Assembly: GCA_010206265.1 (NCBI GenBank)
Contig: VIQV01000016.1
Span: forward strand, 309 to 64,308
Direction of reading: 5' to 3'
Source: Lachnospiraceae bacterium MD329
GTDB taxonomy: Bacteria > Bacillota > Clostridia > UBA1381
Length of the DNA: 64,000 bases
Below, in pieces: positions 8,460 to 17,543 of this stretch. The first letter of the stretch is position 1, and each line of letters begins with the position of its first letter. The translations under genes were made by a program, and so were the position numbers. The notes beneath the pieces were generated by a model that saw only the letters and a program-made list of their open reading frames with translations, searched no databases and was not told the origin of the DNA.

Positions 8460-9437
8460 ATGGAATACAAACCGCCATTCAGCATAAATGACAATATAAT
8501 AAATTTGCTTGCCCAAATCAGCGAGCTTGTCGGACAAGTAAGTGTATTGCATAAGGATAGCATAAGTCCAAAATTAAGACGAGAGAACAGGATAAAGACA
8601 ATACATTCATCTCTTGCGATTGAGCATAATTCTTTGTCTTTAGAACAAGTAACGGCTGTACTTAATGGCAAGCGTATTTTAGGTGCGCCGCAGGAGATAA
8701 AAGAGGTTCAAAACGCATATGAAGCATATGAAATAATGTTGTCATTAAATCCTCTTGATATTGAAGATTTATTAAAAGCTCATAAGCTGATGATGGACAA
8801 CCTTGTAAAAGAAAACGGAGTTTTCAGAAGCGGCGGTGTAGGTGTGTTTGAAGGCGAGAAACTTATTCACGCGGCTCCGCCGGCGAAATTTGTTCCACAG
8901 TTGATTGCTGATTTATTTGAATGGTATACAAAATCAGAACTCCATATTCTAATAAAAAGCTGTATATTTCATTATGAGTTTGAATTTATCCACCCCTTTG
9001 CTGACGGCAACGGAAGAATGGGTAGAATGTGGCATACATTGTTACTTAGCCAATGGAATGAATTGTTTGCGTGGCTTCCGATTGAGGAGCTTATACGGGA
9101 GCGTCAGCAGGAATATTATGATGCGCTTGCGGCTGCGGATAAGAAAGCTGATTGCTCAGAATTTGTTGAAATGATGCTGAAAATCATCTATGATGCATTA
9201 GCAGAACTTAATCAGACCGACCAAGTTAGCGACCATGTAACCGACCAAGTTAAATTGTTGTTAGAGTGTATGGGGAGAGATGAATTATCAGCGACACAGA
9301 TTATGGAAAGATTGGAACTATCTCACCGACCGACATTCAGGCAAAACTATCTGCACCCTGCGCTTGATATGGGATTGATTGAAATGACAATTCCGGATAA
9401 GCCGAAAAGCAGAAATCAGAAGTATAGAAGAAAGTAA
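8460..9437 (+). CDS. Fic-family protein AMPylase with N-terminal inhibitory helix
   Basis: Fic enzymes usually transfer AMP from ATP to a hydroxyl of a target protein. The 325-residue product has the full signature HPFADGNGRMGR at 178-189, including the catalytic His. An N-terminal helix carries S51-L-A-I-E55-H-N, matching the (S/T)xxxE(G/N) inhibitory motif of class II Fic proteins, in which the Glu blocks productive ATP binding. The C-terminal ~90 residues look like a winged helix ('LSATQIMERLELSHRPTFRQNYLHPAL'). ATG 8460 is chosen because AGGAG (8448-8452) is 7 nt upstream. An in-frame GTG at 8427 lacks a ribosome site. It sits directly after the type I system and may be another defence or toxin-like accessory gene. 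The target is unknown. Confidence 0.9.
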   Translation: MEYKPPFSINDNIINLLAQISELVGQVSVLHKDSISPKLRRENRIKTIHSSLAIEHNSLSLEQVTAVLNGKRILGAPQEIKEVQNAYEAYEIMLSLNPLDIEDLLKAHKLMMDNLVKENGVFRSGGVGVFEGEKLIHAAPPAKFVPQLIADLFEWYTKSELHILIKSCIFHYEFEFIHPFADGNGRMGRMWHTLLLSQWNELFAWLPIEELIRERQQEYYDALAAADKKADCSEFVEMMLKIIYDALAELNQTDQVSDHVTDQVKLLLECMGRDELSATQIMERLELSHRPTFRQNYLHPALDMGLIEMTIPDKPKSRNQKYRRK

Positions 9438-9624
9438 TTTGCAGAGGATATATCACAGAAATTCTGTCCTTTATTTGTCCTTTATTGTTACAAAAAGTTA
9501 GCAAAATTTAGCACACGATACATCAATGCAAAGTTTATAAAACCGCATAACAGTGCGGTTTGGAGAGATTTACCACAAATTACCAAATCGCCATTTTAAT
9601 TTTCGAGCCCCTGATCGCGTACCA

Positions 9625-9650
9625 CTAAAAACCGCTTAAACATTATGTTT
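9625..9650 (+). repeat. Inverted repeat copy 2 flanking the fic gene
   Basis: This matches the reverse complement of 8309-8334 with two mismatches over 26 nt. It forms the left arm of the hairpin at 9627-9660. Confidence 0.6.
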
Positions 9651-9665
9651 GAGCGGTTTTCATTT
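9627..9665. terminator. Strong bidirectional hairpin terminator
   Basis: AAAACCGCTTAAAC pairs with GTTTGAGCGGTTTT around an ATTAT loop, flanked by A and T runs. It could end transcription of fic and insulate the core genes that follow. Confidence 0.7.
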
Positions 9666-9738
9666 TTCATTAAAGAAATTTATATTTAATGTTTTATCTA
9701 ATTTACAGTACAAGTGACGCTATAAGTAAATAAAAATA

Positions 9739-9767
9739 TTGACAAAAACATACCTTTGATATATTAT
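9739..9767 (+). promoter_or_regulatory. Promoter of the small-protein/YdcF operon
   Basis: TTGACA (9739-9744) is followed after 17 nt by TATTAT (9762-9767). An alternative TATAAT at 9765-9770 would need a 20-nt spacer. Confidence 0.65.
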
Positions 9768-9799
9768 AATTATACAGTAATTTTTAGGAGGTAAGCGCA

Positions 9800-9970
9800 T
9801 TGGAACCGCAGGAATATATCGTTTCAAAGATTGAAGGTGAATACGCCTATTTAAAGCGTACAGATACGGAATGCAGCGAGGATTTATTCATTGCAATAGC
9901 GCTGCTGCCGCAAGGAATTGACATTGGGACAAGACTTCACTATGAATGTATGGAATACACAATAATTTAG
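9800..9970 (+). CDS. Small acidic protein, DUF3006-like (56 aa)
   Basis: It starts at TTG with AGGAGG at 9786-9791, 8 nt upstream, behind a good promoter. The 56 residues ('EYIVSKIEGEYAYLKRTD ... ALLPQGIDIGTRLHYE') resemble the short beta-barrel DUF3006-type proteins in which 'EG(D/E).A.L' is followed by 'LP.G...G..L'. Function is unknown. It ends 14 nt before the YdcF gene, so the two are co-transcribed. The resemblance is by eye only. Confidence 0.65.
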   Translation: MEPQEYIVSKIEGEYAYLKRTDTECSEDLFIAIALLPQGIDIGTRLHYECMEYTII

Positions 9971-9984
9971 GCGGAGGTATTTTA

Positions 9985-10704
9985 ATGGGAGTTTTACTAT
10001 TTATAATAGGTATTATATTATCAGCAGGAGGCTTATATTACGGAGCACTTGCCGGAATGGGACTCGGCGAAGCTATAGTCATTGGAATGGGTATATTTTT
10101 TATACTATGGGCAACATTTCGCGAGGCATTTAAGACTAAAGGTTTTCTAAGGTTTTTAAAAGGACTGTTTGTATTCGGCATAGTTGTATTGCTGATATAT
10201 TCAGCAGGAACCTGTATTTTTGGCCATATGAATAATGTGACATATACAGAGGATTATGTTATTGTGCTTGGTGCGGGACTTAACGGCAGTGAACCTACAC
10301 TTGCGCTTGAAAAACGACTGGACAAGACTATAGAATATATGAATCAGAACAGAAATGCTACAGCTATTGTATCAGGAGGACAAGGCAGGGGCGAAAGTAT
10401 AAGCGAGGCTCAGGCAATGGCATATTACCTGATGAACAGAGGTATTGGTGAGGACAGGATATTGCTTGAGGACGAGGCAACAAGCACATATGAGAATTTT
10501 TTGTATTCAAAAGAGGCGGTTTCAGATGGCAGTGTTGCGTTTATAACAAATGATTTTCACGTTTTACGTTCACTGCAAATGGCGAAACTGAACGGTATAA
10601 ATGCTACACATCTTGGCGCGCCTACACCGATAACACTTTTGCCTATAAGCTGTGCCCGTGAACTGGCGGCGCAGGTGGCAGCCGTAAGGTATTACTTGCA
10701 ATAG
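9985..10704 (+). CDS. YdcF/SanA-like DUF218 membrane protein
   Basis: A 239-residue protein with two N-terminal membrane segments (about 2-45 and 55-80), then an extracellular DUF218 domain: 'YVIVLGAGLNG' followed by 'RLDKTIEYM', 'AIVSGGQGRGE', 'SEAQAMAYYL' and 'TSTYENFLYS'. Family members (SanA, ElyC, YdcF) are tied to cell-envelope integrity, but no reaction is settled. ATG 9985 is chosen because GGAGG (9973-9977) is 7 nt upstream. It shares a transcript with the 56-residue protein. Confidence 0.85.
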   Translation: MGVLLFIIGIILSAGGLYYGALAGMGLGEAIVIGMGIFFILWATFREAFKTKGFLRFLKGLFVFGIVVLLIYSAGTCIFGHMNNVTYTEDYVIVLGAGLNGSEPTLALEKRLDKTIEYMNQNRNATAIVSGGQGRGESISEAQAMAYYLMNRGIGEDRILLEDEATSTYENFLYSKEAVSDGSVAFITNDFHVLRSLQMAKLNGINATHLGAPTPITLLPISCARELAAQVAAVRYYLQ

Positions 10705-10731
10705 ATTTTGATAAAAAACAAAATAGGGAAT

Positions 10732-11355
10732 TTACACGCGCTTTGCCGCTTCTGCTTTTGAAAATACACAACCGCAGTAATTCTGGCGGTAAAGCCCGTA
10801 AATTTCGGATAATTCACAGGAACGCTTATAGCCGTTCCTTTTTTTAAAGTCTGAAAAGAGATAATTGACACCGTATTTTTCGGATAGTTCTGCTCCGATT
10901 GCGTTTAAAACCTGAGCATTTTTATGCGGACTTATTGAAAGGGTGGTTGTAAAATAATCGAATCCGTTTTCCTTTGCAAGCTTGGAAGTTTCCTCCAGAC
11001 GCAGACGATAGCATTTAAAACAGCGTTCTCCGCCTTCTGGTATGTCCTCCAAGCCGTCGGCAAGCTCAAAGAAACGATTAGGCTCATATGTACCCTCAAT
11101 AAATTTTACCGTGTGTTTTAACGGCATTTCTTTAATAAGTCTTTTTTGTTCATTTACACGCTTAAAAAATTCTTCTTCCGGTGATATATTAGGGTTATAG
11201 TAGAATATTGTTATATTAAAGTATTCCGAAAGATATTCAAGAACATAGCTTGAACACGGAGCGCAGCAGCTGTGCAGCAGCAGCGAGGGTTCCGCATTGT
11301 CCTTTTTTATGTTTTCAATTGTCTTATTCAGTATTATTTGATAATTTTCTTTCAT
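10732..11355 (-). CDS. queH: Epoxyqueuosine reductase QueH
   Basis: QueH reduces epoxyqueuosine to queuosine in the wobble position of GUN-anticodon tRNAs, replacing the unrelated QueG. The 207-residue product shows the family's cysteine pairs: CCAPC near residues 30-34, 'ERCFKCYRLRL' near 105-115 and 'YCGC' near 195, which bind an iron-sulfur cluster and a second metal. 'TTLSISPHKN' is also typical. GGAG lies just upstream of the ATG. The gene overlaps the preceding PAP2 gene by 32 nt, so the pair is one minus-strand operon. No other queuosine genes are present in the window. Confidence 0.92.
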   Translation of the reverse strand: MKENYQIILNKTIENIKKDNAEPSLLLHSCCAPCSSYVLEYLSEYFNITIFYYNPNISPEEEFFKRVNEQKRLIKEMPLKHTVKFIEGTYEPNRFFELADGLEDIPEGGERCFKCYRLRLEETSKLAKENGFDYFTTTLSISPHKNAQVLNAIGAELSEKYGVNYLFSDFKKRNGYKRSCELSEIYGLYRQNYCGCVFSKAEAAKRV

Positions 11356-11893
11356 ATACTTTTCTCCGTATTGAATTTACTGTTATATTCGATATAATAG
11401 CGAATATAATGCCGACCAATGCTCCGGCGAGTACGTCTGATGGGAAGTGCACATACAGATACAGTCTTGAAAAAGCTATAAGCGAGGCGAGTATAAGAGC
11501 AGGTATACCGATTTTTTTGCTGTACATCATTAAAACTGCCGCGGCGGAAAATGATGAAACCGAATGACCTGACGGAAACGAAAACCTGCCTGATGGCGCG
11601 CCTATGAGCAGTGAATTGATATTTAGCAATGCTCCCTCGGTATTAAACGGACGTTCTCGCATTATGAGATTTTTAAGACCGAGCGTTGACAGAAACAGCC
11701 CGATTATAAGCGCAAGGGCAATCGTGATTCCTGTTTTGCGTGTCTTTTTAAAAAACAGCATTATAACAGATATAATAATCCATACAGCGCCGCCGCTGCC
11801 GAGATATGTTATACAGGGCATAATGAAATCCCAAAACGGTGTGCGCGCCGCCTGTATAGCGTTTAATATACAAAAATCTATTTGAGTAATCAC
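11324..11893 (-). CDS. PAP2-superfamily membrane phosphatase
   Basis: A 189-residue, five-to-six-helix membrane protein with the three acid-phosphatase motifs: K-x6-RP ('KNLIMRERP'), PSGH ('FSFPSGHSVSS') and SR-x5-H-x3-D ('FSRLYLYVHFPSDVLAG'). Such enzymes remove phosphate from lipid pyrophosphates, for example undecaprenyl pyrophosphate recycling in wall synthesis, or from phosphatidate. The substrate cannot be told here. GTG 11893 is preferred because GGGAGG lies 5 nt upstream. A longer in-frame start at 11941 would put that ribosome site inside the gene. Confidence 0.88.
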   Translation of the reverse strand: MITQIDFCILNAIQAARTPFWDFIMPCITYLGSGGAVWIIISVIMLFFKKTRKTGITIALALIIGLFLSTLGLKNLIMRERPFNTEGALLNINSLLIGAPSGRFSFPSGHSVSSFSAAAVLMMYSKKIGIPALILASLIAFSRLYLYVHFPSDVLAGALVGIIFAIISNITVNSIRRKVYERKLSNNTE

Positions 11894-11958
11894 ATTAACC
11901 TCCCATATATGTCTGTACAATATATTATCATATATTTTCAAAAATGTAAACCGCCTGT

Positions 11959-11987
11959 TGCAAAAGTGAAAGTGATGTAGTATAATT
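11959..11987 (+). promoter_or_regulatory. Promoter of the murT-gatD operon
   Basis: TTGCAA (11959-11964), 17 nt, then TATAAT (11982-11987), pointing at murT. Confidence 0.7.
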
Positions 11988-12036
11988 GTATATGACTTTA
12001 TGATATTATTATATGAATATGAAAGGAATTATTCCA

Positions 12037-13362
12037 ATGCGAAAATTACTTGCAGTATGGATAGGCAAGCTTTTAACAATAGTCGGAAAAATGATGGGGA
12101 AGAAATCCTCGTCATCACCTGGGGAATATGCGCTCAGAATATGTCCTGACCTTGTGCGTGAACTGAACAAATGCGTGTCAAAGGGGATAATTGTAACTTG
12201 CGGCACAAATGGAAAGACGACTACCAATAACCTTATGGCTACTGCTCTTGAGGCTAAAGGGTATAAGGTTGTGTGTAACCGTCTGGGTGCGAATATGCTT
12301 AATGGTGTTGCGACTACACTTTTGCAGGAGATGAATATATTTGGCGGACTGCGCGCGGACTATGCGTGCCTTGAAATTGACGAGGCATATACGCCGATTG
12401 TGTTTGACCATATAACGCCTGACGTTATGGTTATAACCAATCTTTTCCGCGACCAGCTTGACCGTTACGGTGAAATAGACATAACTTCGGATATTATAAG
12501 AAGAGCAATACGCAAAGTACCCGATTTAAAGCTCGTTTTAAACGGTGACGACCCGTTATGTGTTCAGTTCGGACGCGAAAAGAATGTAACTGCATATTAT
12601 TACGGTATTTCGGAACAGGTACTTCCGCAGCTTGATGATACTAAGGAGGGACGTTTCTGCCCTGTGTGCGGAGATGAACAGACATATAACTATTATCACT
12701 ACAGTCAGCTCGGTGATTTTTATTGTTCATCGTGCGGTTTCAGACGTCCGAAAATTGATTTTGAGGTACTTAACGTATCGCTTGATACGCCTATGAAATT
12801 TACCGTGAATAAACAGCAAATGTCTATTAATTATAAGGGCTTTTATAATATTTATAATCTTGTAGCCGTGTACGGAGCGCTTAATGTAATAGGCGAGAGC
12901 ACATCTGATTTTGGAGCGCTGCTGTCAGGTTATAAGCCGCAGATTGGCAGAATGGAAGAGTATACCTTCAATAAGCCTGTAATTTTAAGTCTGTCAAAAA
13001 ATCCTGCAGGCTTTAATCAGGCTATAGCGACTGTGAACACAGATAAGCGTAAAAAAGATGTTATAATAGCTATAAACGATAAGGCTAACGATGGACGCGA
13101 CGTGTCGTGGCTGTGGGACGTGGACTTTGATAAAATTGCAGATGAAAACCTTAACACACTTACAACGACAGGTATACGCGTGTATGATATAAGTCTTCGT
13201 TTCAAGTATGCCGATATAAAGGTGGACAGTATTACGCACGATATGTCTGACGCGGTACTTGCAGCTCTTGATACTGACAGCGAGGTTGTGTATGTGCTTG
13301 TAAATTATACTGCGCTGTATTCAACAGAGGCAGTTTTAAAGAAACTGGGAGGTGAGGTCTGA
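12037..13362 (+). CDS. murT: Lipid II isoglutaminyl synthase, MurT subunit
   Basis: MurT with GatD converts the D-glutamate of the lipid II stem peptide to D-isoglutamine, which affects cross-linking and resistance. MurT is the ATP-using Mur-ligase-like subunit. Its P-loop reads GTNGKTTT near residues 56-63, the Mur core continues with 'LEIDEAY' and 'NLFRDQLDRYGE', and a Cys4 zinc ribbon inserted in the middle domain ('CPVCG ... CSSCG', about 208-233) is characteristic of MurT. The product is 441 residues from ATG 12037, chosen because AAAGGA is about 9 nt upstream. An in-frame ATG at 12013 has no such site. It overlaps gatD by one base. Confidence 0.94.
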   Translation: MRKLLAVWIGKLLTIVGKMMGKKSSSSPGEYALRICPDLVRELNKCVSKGIIVTCGTNGKTTTNNLMATALEAKGYKVVCNRLGANMLNGVATTLLQEMNIFGGLRADYACLEIDEAYTPIVFDHITPDVMVITNLFRDQLDRYGEIDITSDIIRRAIRKVPDLKLVLNGDDPLCVQFGREKNVTAYYYGISEQVLPQLDDTKEGRFCPVCGDEQTYNYYHYSQLGDFYCSSCGFRRPKIDFEVLNVSLDTPMKFTVNKQQMSINYKGFYNIYNLVAVYGALNVIGESTSDFGALLSGYKPQIGRMEEYTFNKPVILSLSKNPAGFNQAIATVNTDKRKKDVIIAINDKANDGRDVSWLWDVDFDKIADENLNTLTTTGIRVYDISLRFKYADIKVDSITHDMSDAVLAALDTDSEVVYVLVNYTALYSTEAVLKKLGGEV

Positions 13363-14087
13363 TGAAAATTAAGATACTTCATCTTTTCCCTGATTTGCTG
13401 AATCTTTACGGCGACAAGGGCAATATAGAATGTATGAGAAAGCGCCTTGTTTGGAGAGGAATTGACGCTGAGGTTATAACACATACCTGTCTTGACAAAA
13501 AGCTTGACCTTTCTGATATTGATATTGTGTTTATCGGCGGCGGCTCGGACAGAGAGCAGAAAATCGTATGTGATAAGCTGCTTGCATACAAGAAGGAACT
13601 TAAAGATTACGTTGAAAATAACGGTACGCTGGTAGCGGTATGCGGAGGTTATCAGTTACTTGGGAAATACTATAAATTACAGGATAAAACGATAGAGGGT
13701 CTTGGGATTCTTGATATATTTACGGAGCAGGGGAAAAAGCGTCTTATAGGCAATATTGTGCTGGAAAGCGAGCTTATAGACGATAAAATTGTCGGTTTTG
13801 AAAATCACGGCGGCAGAACATATATAGGACGTCATACACCGCTTGGCAAGGTTGTCTACGGTTACGGCAATGACGAAAAAACAGGCTATGAGGGCGTCGT
13901 ATACAAGAATGTTGTAGCAACATATCTTCACGGTCCTCTTTTGCCTAAAAATCCTGCGCTGTGCGATTATATTCTCACCAATGCCGTTCGGAGAAAAAAG
14001 AGCGGTTTTATAGCCCTGGAGCCATTGGAGGACGCGCTTGAAAAGACGGCGAACGAATATATTGTAAATCGTTTTAAAAGGAAATGA
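13362..14087 (+). CDS. gatD: Lipid II isoglutaminyl synthase, glutaminase subunit GatD
   Basis: GatD hydrolyses glutamine and passes ammonia to MurT. The 241-residue class I glutamine amidotransferase-like domain has its nucleophile in 'VCGGYQ' at Cys94 and the catalytic His in 'YLHGP' at His190. These fit the Cys94/His189 pair known for Staphylococcus aureus GatD. 'IGGGSDREQ' and 'FENHGGRTYIG' are further family motifs. The start overlaps the murT stop (TGATG), showing tight coupling of the two subunits. Confidence 0.95.
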   Translation: MKIKILHLFPDLLNLYGDKGNIECMRKRLVWRGIDAEVITHTCLDKKLDLSDIDIVFIGGGSDREQKIVCDKLLAYKKELKDYVENNGTLVAVCGGYQLLGKYYKLQDKTIEGLGILDIFTEQGKKRLIGNIVLESELIDDKIVGFENHGGRTYIGRHTPLGKVVYGYGNDEKTGYEGVVYKNVVATYLHGPLLPKNPALCDYILTNAVRRKKSGFIALEPLEDALEKTANEYIVNRFKRK

Positions 14088-14093
14088 TTTTGA

Positions 14094-16040
14094 GTGGAAG
14101 TAAAACTAAAAAGAAATAAAAAACCTGAAAATGAGCTGTATAATGCCCTGAAAGCATTTTTTACAGGTATGGGCGGCATTGCAAAAGCAGTCGGCGCTTT
14201 GCTTATGTACGTTTGGGGTCTATTTATAGAGTTTCTATGTAAAAATAAGCGTATAGCAAGGTTTATATATGTAACCTTTCCGCCTGTTAAAGGAAAGGTC
14301 CTGACTTACATAAAAGAGCACCGTTTCAAGATAATAATTCCGGCGGCAGTCGGGATTGTTACTCTTGCGGTGCTTTTTGGAGTTACGCTTAAAAATACAG
14401 AAAATTCAGATTACTATACCGAGGGTGACGACGAAATTGAATTTGGAATGTTTTTTCAGAATTATTCTACTTTTTACCATAGTGAAAAAACGCATATCGC
14501 GGTATATCTGAACTGGACTGACGGCGCAATTGACCTTAATGACGGTCACGCAGAGGCTAAGCTTACGTCAAAGGTATATCCTGTAACGCTTGAAAATCAG
14601 GAAATAAAATGGACAAGCTCTGACGAAAGCATAGCGGTTATTGATGAAAACGGAAACATTAAGGCGGCGGCGCCGGGGAAGGTCACCTTCACCGCCGCGC
14701 TTGACGCATACGGGAAAAAGAAAACTGCAACTCTTGACATAAGACAGCCGGTAAGCGGACTGTTTATGCCGACAAGCACAATCACGCTGTATATGGGAGG
14801 AACGGGACGCCTGCTTTCACCGAGAATACTTCCCGAAAACGCGAGCAATCAGGAGATTATATGGAAATCTAAAAATAACAAGATTGCAAGTGTTGATGAA
14901 AATGGCAGAGTAAAGCCTGTTGGTGTCGGTATGACTGAGGTTATCGCTGTAACAGAGGACGGCGGATTTGAGGCGAAGTGTTTTGTTAATGTTGTAAATT
15001 CATATATAGAGGTGCAGGAGATAGACGTTCTTAATGGTGAGGATATGTCTGTTGCCGTGGGAAACAGTATAAATGCTGTAGTTATGGTTTCGCCGTCAAA
15101 TGCGCGTAATAAAACGCTCAGATGGTCAAGCGACAATGAAGATATAGCAAAAGTCAGTCAGACAGGCCGTATACGCGGTGTGGGTGAAGGTACCGCAAAA
15201 ATTACTGTGGAGTCTGTAAACGGCAGGAAACAAAGTTTCAGCGTTGCGGTTACAGCGTCTGACGAGCGCGACCCATTCAATTTGAACACCGATTATGATG
15301 TTATTACAGTAGGCACTGTAAAATATACACCGTATAACGCTACCCTGCCTCAAATGGTAAAAACACAAATGCTGCAGAATCCTCCTCCAAAAATATGGAG
15401 AGGCGGCGGACTTATTGACGCGAGTGAGGCGGAAACAGCGGAATATATGAATCCGTCAAGTTATTATACGGACGCGTATAAATATCAGTTCCTTGATTTG
15501 AGCAAGCCTAACAATGTAAGCGAGGATTCGCTTAACGCTTATCTGGAAGATAAGGGTGTACTCAGAGGTATGGGAAAAGTGTTTATAGAGGCGGCGCGCG
15601 ACTATAACGTAAGTGAAGTATATCTTGTAGCCCACGCGTGTCTGGAATCGGGTAACGGTAAATCACAGCTTGCGAGGGGTGTTGAAGTAAACGGTACAAC
15701 TGTTTATAATTTGTTCGGTATAAACGCATATGACGCAAATCCGCTCGGCGGCGGCTCGTCAAAAGCATATAAAGAGGGCTGGACGAGTGTTGAAAGTGCA
15801 ATACGCGGCGGCGCGCAGTGGATAAGCCGTTACTATATTGACGCAGGACAGAATACATTGTACAAAATGCTGTGGAATCCTGATGATCCCGGTACACATC
15901 AATATGCTACAGACATAGGCTGGGCAGTTAAACAGGCTGTAAGCATTGAGAAAATATTTGCGTCGTTTAATGACGCGTCGCTGTCGTTTGACGTACCTGT
16001 GTACAGCGGACAAATTCCGCCGACCATCAGCGCGGAATAA
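14094..16040 (+). CDS. Membrane-anchored Big2-domain N-acetylglucosaminidase-like protein
   Basis: 648 residues from GTG 14094, seven bases after gatD, with AAAGGA about 12 nt upstream. A cytoplasmic N-terminus (about 1-75) precedes one membrane helix (about 79-100). Three bacterial Ig-like (Big2) domains follow at roughly 140-215, 220-302 and 305-390, each with the 'W.S.....A.V...G.I......G...I.' pattern. The C-terminal ~150 residues form a GH73-type glucosaminidase domain with 'AHACLESGNGKSQLA' (catalytic Glu near 518) and 'YNLFGI.A.D'. The likely role is cleaving peptidoglycan glycans at the cell surface. Co-transcription with murT-gatD fits wall remodelling. Confidence 0.88.
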   Translation: MEVKLKRNKKPENELYNALKAFFTGMGGIAKAVGALLMYVWGLFIEFLCKNKRIARFIYVTFPPVKGKVLTYIKEHRFKIIIPAAVGIVTLAVLFGVTLKNTENSDYYTEGDDEIEFGMFFQNYSTFYHSEKTHIAVYLNWTDGAIDLNDGHAEAKLTSKVYPVTLENQEIKWTSSDESIAVIDENGNIKAAAPGKVTFTAALDAYGKKKTATLDIRQPVSGLFMPTSTITLYMGGTGRLLSPRILPENASNQEIIWKSKNNKIASVDENGRVKPVGVGMTEVIAVTEDGGFEAKCFVNVVNSYIEVQEIDVLNGEDMSVAVGNSINAVVMVSPSNARNKTLRWSSDNEDIAKVSQTGRIRGVGEGTAKITVESVNGRKQSFSVAVTASDERDPFNLNTDYDVITVGTVKYTPYNATLPQMVKTQMLQNPPPKIWRGGGLIDASEAETAEYMNPSSYYTDAYKYQFLDLSKPNNVSEDSLNAYLEDKGVLRGMGKVFIEAARDYNVSEVYLVAHACLESGNGKSQLARGVEVNGTTVYNLFGINAYDANPLGGGSSKAYKEGWTSVESAIRGGAQWISRYYIDAGQNTLYKMLWNPDDPGTHQYATDIGWAVKQAVSIEKIFASFNDASLSFDVPVYSGQIPPTISAE

Positions 16041-16108
16041 AAATGTTTTAAATGCGCTGATGGGTGGTATATATAAATATACATAAGAGATATGATGGGG
16101 AATGATAG

Positions 16109-17536
16109 ATGAGGGAGATTTCAATTAAACGGGCGGCAATGATAAATGCCGCGGCAAGTTATAGCTGTGTTTTGCTGCAGCTTGTCTTCAACGGTATTCT
16201 GGCACGTATGCTGTCACCTGACGATTATGGTATTGTAACAGTAGTAAGCGTGTTTACAACGTTTTTTACCGTTATGGCGAATATGGGTATAGGACCTGCG
16301 GTAATACAGAATAAGGAATTGACTGACGAGGATATAAGCAACATATTTTCGTTTAATTTCTATGCGGCTATAGTGACAATGCTTGTATTTGTGGTGTTTT
16401 CAATTCCTCTTTCCAAATTCTATGGGAATCATATATACGTTTCAATAGGCTGTCTTTTGTCTGTGTCACTATTTTTTCATACAATGAATATTGTGCCTCA
16501 TTCACTGCTTTTAAAACAAAAACGGTTTATGCTTATAGGAGTCAGAATGATTGTGGTGGCGGTTACGAGCAATGGTGCGGCGGTGATTCTGGCAGCGTTG
16601 GGATATAAATATTACGCGCTCGTATGGCAGGCGATTGTTTCGGCTGTAGTGGCGTTTTTGTGGAATTACGGCAGTGTAAGAATAAAGCTAAGAATAAAAT
16701 TCAGCTTTGCAAGCGTGAAAAAGATTTTCTCGTTTTCTGTGTTTCAGATGGCTTACAGTATTATAAATTATTTCTCAAAAAATATTGATAATCTTGTAAT
16801 AGGAAAATACATAAGTGACAGCGCTCTTGGTTATTACGATAAGGCATACAAGGTCACGCTTTATCCGCAGAACAACCTGACCAATGTAATAACACCGACT
16901 CTGCACCCGATATTGTCAGCTCACCAGAAGGATAAAAGTTACATATACAAACAGTATATGAACGTTGTAAAGGTGCTTTCGCTTTTGGGTATGTTTATAA
17001 GTATTTACTGTCATTTTGCTTCGGCGGAAGTGATTGGTATACTGTTCGGCAGTCAGTGGGGCGCGTCAGTACCTTGCATATCGTTTTTGAGTTTTTCTAT
17101 ATGGGCGCAGGTTGTTGCAGCAAGCGCGCCGTCTATTTTTCAGAGTGCAGGCAATCCGAAGAATCTGTTTATATCGTCGCTTTTCAATATTGCAGTTATT
17201 CTGGCGGCGGTAACGGCAGGAGTTATGTCGGGCGATATTGTCAGAATATCGCTGTATATTACAATTGCGTTTAATATAAACTTTTTTGTGACATATTATA
17301 TGCTTGTTAAAAGAACGCTCTGTATGAGCTTTTCAGGATTTTTGAAAAGTTTTATTCCTGATGTTTGTATAGCGGTTATGGTTATACTTTCAGGTGCTTG
17401 CGTAAATTATTTTGTTTATGTGAATAATATTTTGTCAAGCGCATTGATTAAGGGTATATGTATGGGAGCTGTGTATTTGGCAGGACTGGTGATTTTTAAT
17501 CAGCATAAACTTCTTTTGTCATTTTTGAAAAAATAA
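16109..17536 (+). CDS. Polysaccharide flippase of the Wzx/MATE type
   Basis: 475 residues with 12-14 predicted membrane helices and the oligosaccharide-flippase opening 'RAAMINAAASYSCVLLQLVFN' plus 'LARMLSPDDYG'. Members move undecaprenyl-linked oligosaccharides across the membrane. The gene follows the wall hydrolase by 68 nt and precedes a strong terminator. It is 25 kb from the exopolysaccharide cluster, which has no flippase of its own in the window, so it may serve that cluster (inference). Export of another lipid-linked sugar is equally possible. Confidence 0.88.
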   Translation: MREISIKRAAMINAAASYSCVLLQLVFNGILARMLSPDDYGIVTVVSVFTTFFTVMANMGIGPAVIQNKELTDEDISNIFSFNFYAAIVTMLVFVVFSIPLSKFYGNHIYVSIGCLLSVSLFFHTMNIVPHSLLLKQKRFMLIGVRMIVVAVTSNGAAVILAALGYKYYALVWQAIVSAVVAFLWNYGSVRIKLRIKFSFASVKKIFSFSVFQMAYSIINYFSKNIDNLVIGKYISDSALGYYDKAYKVTLYPQNNLTNVITPTLHPILSAHQKDKSYIYKQYMNVVKVLSLLGMFISIYCHFASAEVIGILFGSQWGASVPCISFLSFSIWAQVVAASAPSIFQSAGNPKNLFISSLFNIAVILAAVTAGVMSGDIVRISLYITIAFNINFFVTYYMLVKRTLCMSFSGFLKSFIPDVCIAVMVILSGACVNYFVYVNNILSSALIKGICMGAVYLAGLVIFNQHKLLLSFLKK

Positions 17537-17543
17537 ATAATTG

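Larger units (their letters stand above)
9438..9799. other. Intergenic stretch at the right edge of the mobile island
   Basis: No coding region is supported. It contains a small hairpin (AACCGCA/TGCGGTT, 9541-9560), the second inverted repeat copy with a strong hairpin (9625-9660), and the promoter of the next operon. Bases 9600-9623 ('TTTCGAGCCCCTGATCGCGTACCA') look out of character with the AT-rich surroundings and could be an attachment-site scar, but no matching copy was found at the left side of the window. Confidence 0.5.

Noticed and set aside
9600..9625. A tRNA 3'-end-like segment (TTCGAGCCCC...TACCA) that might be an integration target
   Set aside because: No matching anticodon or D arm lies upstream, and no second copy was found at the left of the island, so it is mentioned only as a possible scar.
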